The notes beneath the pieces are model-generated. The model was not told the DNA's origin, did no database searches, and worked only from the letters and a program-made list of their open reading frames with translations. Shown piece by piece: positions 1-11,752 of a stretch of 64,000 nt of DNA. Origin of the DNA: Dillenia suffruticosa (taxonomy: Eukaryota > Streptophyta > Magnoliopsida > Dilleniales > Dilleniaceae). Position 1 is the stretch's first letter; the number at the start of each line of letters is the position of its first letter. The stretch is from contig JAVTVX010000020.1 of assembly GCA_033439265.1 (NCBI GenBank), forward strand, positions 17,502,001-17,566,000, given 5' to 3'. A program made the translations under genes and the position numbers.

Positions 1-499
1 AATTATAGTGTCCAAAAACTCAAAAGGTAAAGTTAATAAAGATTTTATTTTTTATTAGAACATTATATTTCTTAAGACATTTTATGGAGGATTATACAAC
101 AAAATTCAGGAAAAATCAAGCACATAGGTGGAGTTTGAGATTAGGTCAGAAACCATTATCTTTATCAAGTCTACGTCACATGATATTGTTTCATGACTAC
201 CACTAGTGACGTCATAATATTATATTACTAAAGGCAAACCTAAGAGAGATATTAGACCTCTTCATAGATATGTTGAGACTGATTTGGTTGCTTATGGGTT
301 AAATGTAACAAAAAGAATTCATTCAAGTGAGAAACCTTTCTAGTTATTAAGAGACAATTTTGGTATATAGATAATTGCTATGTAGAAGGAGATAGAATCA
401 CTCTATAAGATTGACATATGAGATTTGGTAAGATTTCCTAAAGGTAAGAAAATAGAATGTTTCAAATGAGTGTTTAAAAGGAAAGAAAGAACACCAAGA
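1..499. other. AT-rich sequence without a recognisable gene
   Basis: No open reading frame of note. It lies directly upstream of a decayed Ty1/copia reverse transcriptase in the same direction, so it is probably the worn integrase-RT linker part of that element, but I could not recognise integrase motifs in it. Confidence 0.35.
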
Positions 500-1275
500 G
501 ATAAAGTCAAGATTAATTACAAAAAGGGTAAAGTCAAGTTTTAAATGTAAACTTCATAGATATATTTTCTTTAGTTATAAAGTATAGTTCTATTCGAACT
601 TTACTTGGTATTATGCTCATGTGCAACCTTAAGTTTGAATTGTTAGATGTTAAGACAACATTTTTACATTGAGAATTTGTGAAAGTCATTTACATGTAAC
701 AGTATGAGGGTTTTACAATTTTAGGAAAAGAAAATTTATGTGTGTTTGTTAAAAAGTTCATTTATGGCATGAAGCAGACAACTATATAATGGTATAAGAC
801 GCTTGATCTTTTTATGACCACCCATGAGTTTAAAAGAAGTAGTTATGACCATCCATGAGTTTAAGAGACAGTTATGCCCACTTTAAGGAGATAGGTAATA
901 AGTCATTCGTGTATTTTCTCTAATATGTTGATGATATGTTAATAGTCGCCAAAGATAAGAAGGAGATAATAAATGTTAAAATCCAAATAAGTGAGGAGTT
1001 TAAGATGAAAGATTTGAGAGTAGTAAGAAAGATTCTAGAGATATAAATTTTAAGGGATAGATATTACGGAAACTATACGTATGTCAAAAAGGTATATTAA
1101 GAAAATTTTTCATAGGTTTAACATGTAGAATATCAAATCTGTGAATATACTACTAACAACTCATTTCAAACTTTAAGCTGTTTTATCTCCATGGATTGAT
1201 AATGAGCAAAATTATATGTCCTCAGTTCTATATTCCACTGTTGTCGGGTTCCTCATGTATGCTATGGTATGTTCT
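500..1275 (+). pseudogene. Decayed Ty1/copia reverse transcriptase (Tnt1/Tork-like)
   Basis: Conceptual translation with stops and frame changes gives the successive copia RT landmarks: a KYSSIRTLL-like stretch near 570-605, LKFELLDVKTTFLH near 630-670, an IYGMKQ segment near 760-780, YVDDMLIVA near 923-955 (YVDD is the catalytic motif) and NYMSSVLYSTVVGSLMYAMVC at 1210-1275. These correspond in order to RT of Tnt1/Tork-like copia elements. There are many in-frame stops and a short duplicated stretch around 815-875, so the copy is dead. The reading breaks abruptly at 1275, where canonical elements continue with TRPDI; the rest of pol resumes only near 2640. Confidence 0.7.
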
Positions 1276-2630
1276 TGAGAGAGGGCGCCGTAGGGGGGAG
1301 GGTGGGAGAGAGAGGGCGACGGGGGGTTTGCCGGGGGAGGGAGAGAGAGAAAGAGGGGAGGAGCGCGGTGCCGCCGTGCTCCTCCTCTGTCTCTCTCTCC
1401 CTCCCCCCTCCACCCTCCGCTGCCCTCCCTTCTTTCTCTCTCTCCCTCCCCCCTCCGCACCCCGCCCCGCTTCTCCCCTCTTTCTCCTTCCCCCCTCTGC
1501 CCCCCGCCGTACTCCTCCCCTCTTTCTCTCTCTCCCTCTCCCCTCCGCCCCCGGCGTGCTCCTCCCTTCTCTTTCTCTCTCCCTCCCCCAGCGGACTCCT
1601 CTCTCTCTATCTCTCTCTCGAACTATGTCGCGAATTGAAGTCGCAACACAGTATGTCGCGCCTTCAACTCGTGATATATACCGGTCATAAACGGAAATAT
1701 TTTTTCGTCTAAGTTAATTTAATTTTTTTTTAAGGTTAAATCAGTACAAAACTCTTAATAAACCCTTACTAAACCTAAACCAATCCGCTTCAAATTTGCC
1801 TTTGGCTCAACCGTTGTCGTATGTTTCTCCTCCCAATTATTATCATTCGCCAATCTGCAAGCCACTTGAGTTCATCGCTTCAGTTTCCATCTTTGTCTTT
1901 CGTCACTTTCATTGTTAAGGAGTTCGATTACAGTCATCACCATCTTCATCATTTAGTCTACCGCCACCGTTCGAACTCCATCATTGGATTTCATTCGTCG
2001 CTACTTGTGTTTGAGTTTATTTTCCCCTTCTTTGATTCCAGATTCCACCATCGACTCTAAGATTCATTGTTGACATCACTTCGATTTCTCCTGTCGTCAT
2101 TCATCTAGTTGCCATCCAGATTCATCATCTTTGTCGAGTCTTCGATTTCTTCGTCCTTTTGTCAACATCTAAGCCCCAATTCATTAATTCTCTCCATCTT
2201 CGAACACTTCAAAGGTAAATCTATTTGCACTTCCTAAATTTGAGTTTTCAATTGTTAGAACATTAGGTTTGTTTGATTGTCAAATTTTAATGTTAATTCT
2301 CACACTACTGTTTATTTTATGGTTTAATTTTAATTTTAAAAAATAAAAAATTTTAATTTTAAGTTTTATTAGTATTTTAAAATTAATTTAATTTTTGTAA
2401 GTTAACATTGCATAAGAAACATGTGAAAAAATGTGCATATTCGGATTGGATATCTGCAGATACAATCTACTAAATGTGGATATCTACACTTGCGGATATT
2501 TTCATTTACAGATATAGATTCAGATAGTAAAATTCAAAATTCGTAAATGTAGATTTAGATAGTAAAAATTCCTTACGGATTGGATATCCGATCCGTGTAA
2601 GAAGTCTTGTGATTGAAGGGTCTGTGTGGT
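1276..2630. other. Block interrupting the copia pol: GA/CT-rich low-complexity tract plus AT-rich sequence
   Basis: Bases 1276-1365 are rich in G and A, and 1375-1620 rich in C and T, so the tract is roughly a purine/pyrimidine inverted pair. It is followed by 1690-2220, a CT-rich stretch resembling a plant 5' leader, and 2400-2620, which contains several repeats of a 'ggatatc' motif. ORFs across 1196-1712 are compositional artefacts of the simple repeat. The block sits exactly where the copia RNase H should continue, so it is inferred to be an insertion or replacement; I see no clear terminal repeats or target duplication. Confidence 0.45.
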
Positions 2631-2639
2631 AGTTTAATC

Positions 2640-2866
2640 TATATTAAGGTGTTGTTACTATTCATTATAATAGTCAAAGTGTTTTGTATTTGACTAAAAA
2701 CTAGATGTTTCATGAGATGACGAAATATATTGATATGAAGTTTAATTTCATTTGGCATATTATTGTTGAGGGAAACATTCTTGTTCAGAAATCAATACCA
2801 ATGATAATATTGCTAACATGTTCATGAAATCTCTTCCGGTTTACAAGTTCAAACAGTCATGATTAG
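2640..2866 (+). pseudogene. Decayed copia RNase H C-terminus
   Basis: Translation gives SQSVLYLTKN near 2670-2700, then a KYIDMKFNFIWHIIVEGNI-like stretch (2725-2785), then NTNDNIANMFMKSLPVYKFKQS (2795-2860). These match the copia RNase H end (DNQSAIHLSKN ... SKHIDVRYHWIR ... MLTKPLP). It is the continuation of the RT remnant at 500-1275, with stops and frame changes. A purine-rich tract follows and leads into an LTR. Confidence 0.65.
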
Positions 2867-2909
2867 CCCACTGGGCTTTTTGTCGAGAAGGTGGAGTAGG
2901 TTTATTGCT

Positions 2910-3413
2910 TGTTAAAGTTGGAACAAGGCAAGGTCGAGATTTGTAAAGTGGCTTGTCTCATATTGTCTATTTGAAGATGCAACTCTCATTTGTACATGTT
3001 TAAAAGGACCTATCCCACATTGGATATTTGTTAAGACAACACTCAAATTTACAAATATAAATAGGTAGACCTTTTGGTAGGATAGAGAGCATCAAAACCA
3101 AGAGAGCTGTTAGTAGATCATTATTATGATTTCTTGAGTCATTAATTTTTGAACCCCTTTTATTAATGTTTTTAAGTATTTTGAGTTTAGAAACACTTTA
3201 TTAAAATATTTATAATCTTCTTCTTTTATAGTGAATTTTGCTCCCACTCGCTCATGGACGTAGGTCTATCTAACCGAACCACTTAAATTTTGTATTTTAT
3301 CTCTCTATTTTATTATTTTTATTTCTCTCTCTTTATTTAATTTTTATTTTGTTATTTATTTATTAGGTTGTTAAGAGTTTTTTGGTTAACTTCCTTGCAT
3401 CACAATTCTAACA
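2910..3413 (+). repeat. 3' LTR of the decayed copia element
   Basis: Begins TGTTAAAGTTGG just after a purine-rich tract (GAGAAGGTGGAG, 2884-2895) and ends TTCTAACA, i.e. TG...CA boundaries of about 504 bp. Position after RNase H supports the call. The matching 5' LTR lies outside the window, so the boundaries rest on TG/CA and the polypurine tract only. Confidence 0.55.
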
Positions 3414-3695
3414 TATTGTTGTGAGCAAGATTAGTACCCATGATAATTTTACTAATATAATGACCAATGGACTTCCAATTTTCAAGTTCATCGGTTGATT
3501 TTAGTTATTGTGTTTTGTTTGTAGGTGAAAAATTTTGTTGATGGAGATTGGAGTTTACATTTAAAATTTATTTTAATGTGAAAATAGTTATACTACGGTG
3601 ATCCAAATTATATTGGTTTAGCTAAATAATGGCCATGTTATTTTTTTGGATTAGATTTTTTTTTGAAATAGTGCGGATTAGGGTATGACAGTGTA
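3414..3695 (+). pseudogene. Second copia pol 3' end remnant
   Basis: Immediately after the LTR end, translation resumes with KISTHDNFTNIMTNGLPIFKF (about 3428-3495), a second degenerate copy of the copia RNase H tail seen at 2795-2860. This suggests that the first element is nested in, or fused to, another copia copy. The rest to 3695 is AT-rich with nothing recognisable. Confidence 0.45.
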
Positions 3696-3703
3696 CGTTT
3701 AAT

Positions 3704-4131
3704 TAGAGTTGTAACCGGGCCGGGCCGGGCCTGGTCCGGTTCAAGGACGGTTCTCGGAACCACGGGCCAGGTTGGCTACGGTTCCTAAGCCAGTCCGGAC
3801 TGGTTCCAAAAATTTTTTTAGTTAAACCAGTCTGTCCCGCTGAACCGAAACCGGTGGGTCAGTTTGGCACTAAAAGGAGGGACAAGGAGGGGTAAAATTA
3901 AAAAAATTAAAAAAAAAAGAGGTATAAGGAGTCGTTGGAACAGACCAGTCGGGCCGGTTTAGTGCCCGGGCCGGTTCCCGATTCTAAAATCTGTTAAACC
4001 GGTTCGGACCGCTATAGTATCCGGTTCGAGTTGGGTCGGTTATTGTAGCTCCGGTCCAATTCACGTGACTAAGCTTTTTCCAGGCTGGCTGGGCCGATTT
4101 TTAGGCCCAAACCGGCCCGGATACATCTCAA
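3704..4131. mobile_element. hAT-type MITE, copy 1
   Basis: Terminal inverted repeats: the left end TAGAGTTGTAACCGGGCC (3704-3721) matches the reverse complement of the right end (4114-4131) at 15 of 18 positions. Flanking 8-bp direct repeats are CGTTTAAT (3696-3703) and CATTTAAT (4132-4139), with one mismatch. An 8-bp target duplication is the hAT hallmark. The interior is non-coding and rich in CCGG/GGCC words. A second copy lies at 4667-5157 in the opposite orientation. Confidence 0.85.
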
Positions 4132-4139
4132 CATTTAAT

Positions 4140-4658
4140 TACTATATTCAGTAGACAATTCATTCTCCATTTTTTTATACAATGAATTTCTCCTCTTATG
4201 CCGGCGAGTTTTACTTTAAGATTTTTCAAGTAAATTTTTGTGTATTTCCGTTTGTTTTCTAATAATGATTGTCCTACCCTCCACAATATTTCTTTTTCTC
4301 TGACAATCTAAATCTTCCTTTTTTCCAATATGGACCAAGGGTGTTTAATTCATGATGCGACACAAATTTTCTTGAAGCCCATGATTGATCATTGTTTTGT
4401 GATTTATGAATTAGCATATATATATCAGAGCTGATCAAAAGAAATGAATGATTTTCTTAACTTATTTTCCAATTGATTTAGGAGCTAGAGGGATTAGAAG
4501 ACATTAAAATTAAAGAAATCATTCTGTCATTTTCTGTCGTCCTCCGCTCGGCACTCAATGATGCTTTGGATGACCAGAGTGCAAGTGGGGTCAACATTTT
4601 GTCTGCTTAACTGTCCTTGATTGTCATGTACTTGGTCCACCATAACCCGGTTGGCACA
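4140..4658. other. Spacer between two MITEs
   Basis: AT-rich, no gene or repeat recognised. Short ORFs at the right end (4527-4709) run into the next MITE and are not supported. Confidence 0.4.
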
Positions 4659-4666
4659 GGTTGTAG

Positions 4667-5157
4667 TAGTGATGTGTTCGGGTCGGTTTGGTCCCGAAAA
4701 TCGGCTCAACAGACCCTGAAAAAGATGGCTCGTGAATTGGACCAGAGCTACAATAACTCGGTCCAGTCAGAACCGGGTTACTATAGTGGTCTGGGCGGAT
4801 TCAACAGATTTTAGAACCAGAAACCGGTCCGGAACTGGCCTGGACACGGAACCGGAACTGGCCCGGACACGGAACCAGAACTGGCCCGAACATAGAACCG
4901 GCCCGGCACTGCCGATTCCAACGACTTCTTGTCCCTCCTTTTTTTTTTGAATTTTTTTTAATTTGACCCCTCATTGTCCCTCTTTTTAGGGCAAAACCGG
5001 CCCGGCCCGTCTGTTCCGGTCAGCGGGCCAGGCCGGTTCAACTAAAAAATTTTAGAACCGGCCCGAACGGGCCTAGGAACCACAGCCAGTCCAACCCGCG
5101 GTTCAGGGAATCGCCCTTGAATCGGACCGGGCCCGGCCCAGCCGGGTTACAACTCTA
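4667..5157. mobile_element. hAT-type MITE, copy 2 (inverted relative to copy 1)
   Basis: The sequence is a diverged reverse complement of copy 1 over essentially its whole length, with extra repeats of a CCGG-containing word near 4820-4900. The left end TAGTGATGTGTTCGGG and the right end GGTTACAACTCTA form the inverted termini. It is flanked by perfect 8-bp direct repeats GGTTGTAG at 4659-4666 and 5158-5165. ORFs in this stretch are accidental. Confidence 0.9.
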
Positions 5158-5165
5158 GGTTGTAG

Positions 5166-5509
5166 AATCTAGGAAAAGTGCTCCTATCCCTCACTTTTTC
5201 TGTTCTTCATGTCTATATCGATGAAATGCCGTCTGCTTTCCCAACGATGATGGCCTTTCTGAAGGCTAATTCTTAGTTCAAGAGTAGGATAGAGGACTTA
5301 ATGCTGTTAACAAAGTCCTCTACTATTTTTTCTTTTTTTTTGGGGCGGGGGTTGGGGGGGAAATAATAGGCAAAAATCAAGATTTAATTCTTCTGAAAAT
5401 AGTTCAAAACCTATAATATACATTAAAATATATCTTACAGGGTGACCGCAGTTAACAGGAATAACATAAAAGAAAAAATAAAAAAGGAGAATACCAAAGA
5501 AAAATATTC
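5166..5509. other. 3' flank of the B-box gene
   Basis: Contains a T-run/G-run tract (5320-5360). It is downstream of the minus-strand B-box gene and probably includes its 3' UTR; no coding potential was recognised. Confidence 0.4.
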
Positions 5510-6222
5510 TCACTGGCTGCTGCTAATCCTTGATGATCCCGCATCTGAGAACTCATAGCAGTCGAAATCACTGCAACCAAGTATCTCATCTAATGGCCAT
5601 AGAGTTCCTGTTGGTAAGCAATCGTTCATGAAGGCGCTTGTGCTCTCCATTTCAATGGCTGTTTCGGCAGGGTTTGATGGAGCCAAGGGAGAGCTATGGT
5701 CTGACATTGGAGAAGTTGAAGGGAGTTTTCCGCTGCTCCAGTTAGTGTTGACCTTGTTTGATGATTCAAGTGCAACCTTGATGCCTGTGATGAGAAAGCG
5801 TTGATGAAATGACGCATTAGGTGTGGCCTTGTGCATTAACAAGTCGCAATTTTTGCAGAGTAGAGCCCGGTCTTCCAAGCAGAATAAGTACCCGGTTTTC
5901 TCCTGCATGCAAATTGCAAAATAGAAACAGTAGTTTGAGAGAGAGAGAGAGAGAGAGAGAGAGGAGGGAGCAGAAAGGTATGATCATTGTCTAGGTGTGG
6001 AGATTATGATACCTTGCAGTTATTGCAGGATGGTAAGTTGGAAGAGGAAGAGGAAGATGGAGATGCTAAATGGTTGAGGAGAGAAACACGTTGATGCTTG
6101 AGGGAGAGCTTGTTTGCAGCATGTACCTTTTCATCACATGTCCTGCATAAAACTGCTTCATCGGCACAGCAAAGAACCTCTGCATCAGCCCTCTCACATA
6201 CATCACATTTTATCTTCATCAC
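5510..6222 (-). CDS. Two-B-box zinc finger protein (BBX group IV, double B-box type)
   Basis: Predicted nuclear transcription regulator of the BBX family; group IV members act in light signalling, usually through protein partners. Two exons: 6222-6013 (70 codons) and 5902-5510, joined by a GT-AG intron (6012-5903); in phase they give 200 aa. B-box 1 (about residues 4-48) shows CDVC...[17 protein letters not shown]...H. B-box 2 (about residues 66-112) shows CNNC, then [18 protein letters not shown], and is split by the intron. There is no CCT domain, which excludes CONSTANS-like groups I-III. The C-terminal part is serine-rich and ends in an acidic-aromatic segment ([17 protein letters not shown]). 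The intron holds a GA microsatellite. The start is the first ATG before the conserved KIKCDVC. The exact orthologue (BBX18-25 range) was not resolved. Confidence 0.88.
5936..5964. repeat. (GA)n microsatellite in the B-box gene intron
   Basis: About 13 uninterrupted GA units inside the single intron of the B-box gene. Confidence 0.9.
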
Positions 6223-6346
6223 TTTAGGTACTATTTCTATTTTGCAGCTGCTTTTTATCTTTTCAGGAAAATTTTCGAAGCTATATGTTAGTAAGGAATA
6301 TCATTACAGTGAGCTCTTCATCTTTGTGCCCAAGTGTCCAAGTCCA

Positions 6347-6360
6347 GCTATATATATATT
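6347..6360 (-). promoter_or_regulatory. Putative TATA box of the B-box gene
   Basis: On the minus strand the sequence reads AATATATATATAGCT about 125 bp before the start codon, a reasonable core-promoter spacing. Assigned by position and composition only. Confidence 0.4.
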
Positions 6361-8880
6361 TTAAATGTGTATTGTGGTGATTTCTTCCTTTAGCTAGTAG
6401 CAACTCAACTGGCTACATATATTTTTAATTTATTAATTGGGTGTGAAGGCAAATATGGTGGCAAATTGGGGATATATGTTAATGCGATGCCTTCTAACAT
6501 ATCTTGGTCTAAATAAGTCTATCTTGTCAATCTTTTGGAGAACAGTTAAGAGGACTATTTTGTTGGTTACTAACGGAATCCCATTCCAAAGAAGACCAAA
6601 ATGAATACTATGGTCTCATCTTACAAATAAAAGCAGTCCAAGAGCAAGGAAAAAATGTAATATATGCCATTCTTAAGGTTTTTTTTTTTTTTTTTTTTTT
6701 TGTGGGGGTGGGTGGTATGGATTTAATAACTTTATTATGATAAGAATCAGCATGGCAATCTGAGAATAGCAGCGGTCCAGGATGAGTGTGCGTACATTCG
6801 TTGGTGGTTGAAAATCTGCTCTCTTTTGGTTCTGTCCTTCATGACAAAATTTGGAAAGTTCATGTTTCCAGAGTTTAGGCCAAAAGAAACAGTTTGCCAT
6901 TACTTTTCACATGTAGGGTAACATTGCCCTTGACATATTCAGTTTGAGTTTGGCTGGTCTCCTTTATGTAGGGTAACATTGCCCTAGTAGCAAATGAATA
7001 GCAATGTCACACCTCCCACTTTTCACATGACTCCCGAAGACATAATTAGGAGAAAAGACAGCTCCAGACATTTGAGATTGAGTTCATAATTTAATATGGT
7101 TGACTGTTTCTATGAGCTGCCTCTGAAACAGCCAAATCACAAAGAATACCAACCAGAACTGAAAATTGGTCATTTCAGTCTCAAGGGAGAGCGGTTGGTG
7201 GAAGGTCGCATAGGTAAAATAGAGATATGCCAAGGAAATTGTGAATTAGGGACAGTCTAGACTTGCCAAAAAACAAAGGGCAAGTTGCAATGCAAATTTA
7301 ATCGAGTCTAGAGAGGACCAGGGTACAGTTGGGAGCAGCTGAGTTTGGGGACCATTTGCCAGTTTTTGAGTGTGCCATCTTTTTTGTTTGCCTTTTTGTG
7401 ACTTTGTGTCAGTCATTTGTGGGAATGGGTTGGGAGATCGATACGATTGAGCTTTCAATCCTTTTTCTCAACCATACCCCCCCATATTTAGGTGTTTGTG
7501 TGTATGATGTGTACACAAGGACAAAACATGGACATTCAAATGTCTGCAACTTGACGCTTGGCATCTTTGGGGTATGCACCTCTAATAACTCTATTTATCA
7601 TGTTAGACATTACACTAACTATATGTCCCTCTCTATAACCTCGCAAAAGGGTCTCTCCCTCTCGGTGAGCTTGGTTGATCATTTCTGGCAGATAGAAGGC
7701 AAACGCTCAACAGGGGGAAAAAATCAGAAAAAGGGCTTTGGTCCCATTTTAGAAAACCTTATTTTCATTCCAATCATCTTAACTTTATTCATTTTATTTT
7801 ACTTGGTAATATTTTTTTCACTTATAATATTTTTTAATTAAAGTAAAAAAAAGATTGAAATTATATAATTCTGCTAACAAAATGGCAGATCGTTCACCAA
7901 AAACAGCCACCAAGCGCACATGTCTTGAACCAGTACATTTGTTCATCCAATAAACGAGTGGAATTGAATTCGAGTATTCGCAATCGACCATTAAGGTGTA
8001 CGGGGGCGGTTGGTTTTAACCATATACTCTCTAGTATATGAGACAAACTTTAGACGAGTGAGTATTCAGGTTTCTTCTACATATGCGACGGTGTAGTTTA
8101 CCTAAATTTCTAATATCTCGTGATAAGAAAATGATTAAAATCAAGTTTTGTATTTAAATGTCAAAACAAGTAAATTAAATAATCTATACTAACCTAAATG
8201 AACCTAATGGGAATGGAAAAGGGACAGTGCACTAAGATCTCAAATCCGCCTCATGTATCATACTCATAATTCTATCCTAGCATGGTTTTTTATGTTCTAT
8301 GCAGGAATTTGGGTAATAACTTATAGATACACCTCATATGTCTCGTAATGCAATTAAAAACATAAACCACCTCACATTAACTATTGATCATGTGAAATAG
8401 TCCATCTTTTTTTTGGTACCTACCATCGGTATCCAGAGACAGCGTAATATTTTTCATTTTAAATTTCGAAACTAAAATTTAATTAAAGAACGTATCATTT
8501 CATTTTATTAAATTGATTACCTATCGGTAAAATAATCCATTTTAACTTAAAGATGGAATGTACGATCAATAACAAGCACAAGTTATGTTCTAATCATGGA
8601 GAATAACATAATTTATCTATTTCTAAAATAAATTATGCATCTAAAACTAACCTAAACTAATCCTAATTTGATAGACACTATTCAACTATTACATGGCATA
8701 AACTATTCATGTCATATAATTTACAACCCAATAACTCTATTGCATAATTCTTATAGTTAAGACTATAAGAATCGAACATAGAAACCTATATCAAATGCTT
8801 TAACTACAAACCAACACTCTACAAGATGAGCGAGAGAGAAGCTTGAGCAAACATTTAACTCAAAAAATATACTATATTTA
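6361..8880. other. Intergenic DNA upstream of the B-box gene
   Basis: No gene recognised. It holds a long T-run followed by G-rich sequence (6679-6712) and a 17-bp direct repeat TAGGGTAACATTGCCCT near 6914 and 6968. ORFs at 6673-6900 (minus) and 7329-7841 (plus) show no domain, biased composition or splice context, and are judged accidental. From about 7860 the DNA is very AT-rich. Confidence 0.4.
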
Positions 8881-8893
8881 TAAAACATCAATA

Positions 8894-9082
8894 CCATCAA
8901 ATTTTTTTTGATTAAGTGGTCGGATACTCTATTCCCTTAATCAGAAATCTCGAATTTGAGTTATGGGAATAGTGAAAAATAATTTGGGAAAATCAACCCC
9001 TAAAATGAGCTCTACAATTCTCAAACCGGATTAATCGGATAAATTTCAAATACCGATAGTAAAAAAAAAAATAAAAAAAAAA
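8894..9082 (+). mobile_element. tRNA-derived SINE, copy A
   Basis: Has a box A-like segment (AAGTGGTCGGATACTC, about 8914), a box B-like segment (TCTCGAATTTGAG, about 8948) and a long A-rich tail (9060-9082). It is flanked by the 13-bp direct repeat TAAAACATCAATA (8881-8893 and 9083-9095), consistent with target-primed insertion. Its body resembles the elements at 11281 and 12147. Confidence 0.7.
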
Positions 9083-9095
9083 TAAAACATCAATA

Positions 9096-10461
9096 TCAAT
9101 TAGTTCAAATAAGTATCCATCTAAGTTTAATTTTAATCCATTTAACACATTGATATGGACAACACAAGCCTATCATAAAGATATTATAAGAATCAATTAT
9201 ATAAACACATGAAGCACATAAAATAAGATTTGGTCTCCACTTTGGAATTTTAGACCAAGTTTCCTCCCTAAAAGATCAAAAACAAAATACTTTACATGAG
9301 TTTTTTCAAGAATAAAAGACCAAAGATTACAAAATCTACCGAACCTTTTATTATTGATCTGGTGGAAAGGGCACTAATATCCTATACTAACAATCGGAAT
9401 TCGAGTTTTGATAGTGAAAAAAATGATGTTGGGAGAATTTCTTTCCGATTGGAACCCGATAATAACTCAGCCGAGATTAGTCGGAGTAAAGTTCTGTATA
9501 CTTAGCGGTGAACTAAGTCCAGAAAAAAAAAAAAAAAGATTTTACAACACAAGCAAAATCAAGAGAGAGAGATTGCCTATACATTTGATGAAAAAATCCT
9601 TCGAAAATCTTTGATCGAATTAATTTTCAAAGCTCATTCTCTCTTTTTGATGATCATTCTCTTTCTGATGATAATGATCTTTAATTCCTTGCAATCTCTC
9701 TTTTTTGTTATCCCAAATCCCCTTATATCTACATCTAAACCTCAAGTCTAGACCTAATTTATTCTCTCCCTGTATCTCTCTCTTTCTCCGATAGCTTTCT
9801 AATTAGGAATGAAATATATGTAAAATGAGGGTAAAGAGAGCTTTTATAGTGGAGTTCCAAACTGAAGATACAAAATAATTTGTCTTTGTGTCGCGGTGGC
9901 CGGGTATTAGCATCGTGGCGCTGGTACTTTTTTCTTCATTTTGAGGTCGTGGGGATTGTGGCACGGTCTTATGGCGTCGCAGTTGTGGCCTTCTAAGAAC
10001 TCTTTGTCAAATTGCTGAGAGTTGTACCATGGCTGCATAATGCACACCATGACAATAAGGATTCGTTTTTGTTTCCTTCATCTTTTCTGGACTTTGCCGC
10101 CACAGCCATAGCCTCCGTTGTTCTTTTGCTTTTCTTGGCTCAATATTTTCATCAAATGCTTTGCATGTCATATCTGATGGAAAATAATGTAAAATACTGA
10201 TAAATCTTGTAAAAGAATACAATACAGTATGCGCAAATACGCGATTATCAGTTTTGGATTGGTATTTTGTTGTTTGACATATACAATGATTTGTAAAAAG
10301 ACAAATTGTATATATATATTTTTATTACATCTAGTGCAAAAAATCATGGTCAAAAACCGTTCTTTATGAACTGTGTTATTCTGAATAATGATTGTAATGA
10401 TTATCTTCTTGTTTACCTCGCTCTTCGACTGTTGTTTTCTCTCTCGCTTTTTGGCCTTTTT

Positions 10462-10518
<57 letters not shown>

Positions 10519-11268
10519 GACCACAACAACAACCACGATGATGACACCAAGCCTCCACCGTTCAGGTCCAAAAAGTTAGATAAAGTCAAAACCCATCAAG
10601 CCAAATTCATTTAAAGCCTCAAACATGACTAATGGGTCATAAACCTGTTAGTCACACTCATCCATTTTTACCATCAAGATGCCTAATGTTTTTAATTGGA
10701 ATCAAAAGGTACTCCTTTGTACCGAGAGAGATTGTAATTGAGGGACTCAATGTCCTAAATGGGTCCTACCCAAAAAAAAAAAAAGAATTAATATAAAATT
10801 ACGAGTAAAATTGTGTTGCCTCAAATTCATTTTAGGAAAATATTCTACAATCAACTTAATTAACATTTTTGCCTAATAAAAAGAAGTAGTATCTAATGTA
10901 ATACAATCAGCATGCTTTAGGCCTCTCTGCACGCCTACCAGTCGTGAATTCTATATATTGTCTATATAATAATATAAAAATTAGTTTCAAGTAAAAAAAA
11001 AAAAAAAGATCATCTGATTTGCACATGATAAACTTCACGACATGAACAATTACTTTACTATCCATAATTATCATCAATAGAAAAATCTCAACAAAGGAGG
11101 AAACGATCTCTCTCTCTTTCCCCGTCTCTCTTTCCGGCAGTTAACATACCTTGCGATATGTATATTGGTCCTCCTATCATTGCTTGCTTGTTTTCTTAAA
11201 ACAGATTATGCAATTATTATCATCGGTAAATTAGACCATGACCGGCAAACAAAAACCTCAATAAAAAT
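9096..11268. other. AT-rich intergenic DNA with a likely further SINE and a CT microsatellite
   Basis: Around 9355-9538 there is another sequence resembling the SINE at 8894 (GAATTCGAGTTTTGATAG, then GTTGGGAGAATTTCTTTCCGATTGG, then an A-run), but clear target duplications were not found. Bases 9890-9990 are locally GC-richer, with no recognisable coding pattern. A CT microsatellite lies at 10467-10513. No gene is supported. Confidence 0.4.
10467..10514. repeat. (CT)n microsatellite
   Basis: More than 20 consecutive CT units. The long Arg-Glu and Ser-Leu ORFs on both strands across this site (10168-10614) are artefacts of it. Confidence 0.9.
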
Positions 11269-11280
11269 AAATGAAATAAA

Positions 11281-11473
11281 TACCAACGGTCAGTTGACAT
11301 AGTGATATGTGATATTAGATCTCTTAATCAAGATCACGAATTCGATTCGTAACTTGTGCATGGAGAAGACTACGTTGGGAGAATAACCCCTTAAATGGGT
11401 CACTATAAATTTCATATTGGATTAATCAAAATATGATTCCGAATATCAATTGATATACTATTAAAATAAAAAG
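11281..11473 (+). mobile_element. tRNA-derived SINE, copy B
   Basis: Box B-like ACGAATTCGATTCGT near 11336, the family-typical GTTGGGAGAATAACCCCTTAAATGGG block, and an A-rich tail. It is flanked by the 12-bp direct repeat AAATGAAATAAA (11269-11280 and 11474-11485). Same family as copies A and C. Confidence 0.7.
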
Positions 11474-11485
11474 AAATGAAATAAA

Positions 11486-11721
11486 CAATGCATTTTAATT
11501 TTTATTGATTGCAATGAAATGACTCGAGAAGATTAAATGCATTAATCAGACCAACAAATAAAACTAGCTCAATTAAACTGCAAATCTAAGCCCCATCTTT
11601 GAAGGATTTACGTTTGACTTATTAAAGTAAATTCTGAAAAAAGAAAAAAAGATCTTTTAGCAAAGAAAAATTTAATAGACATAGAAGGAGACATGCAAAG
11701 GAAAAACCATTTGAATTCTTT

Positions 11722-11752
<31 letters not shown>

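Noticed and set aside
1196..1712. Overlapping ORFs of 147-164 aa on the plus strand and two on the minus
   Set aside because: Ser/Pro/Leu- and Arg/Gly/Glu-rich translations of a GA/CT simple repeat; the only real signal is the copia motif at 1210-1275.
7329..7841. 170-aa plus-strand ORF
   Set aside because: No domain, changing composition along its length, ends in an AT-rich tract; no splice or promoter context.
10168..10614. Several ORFs across a CT microsatellite
   Set aside because: Poly(Arg-Glu) and poly(Ser-Leu) translations of a simple repeat.
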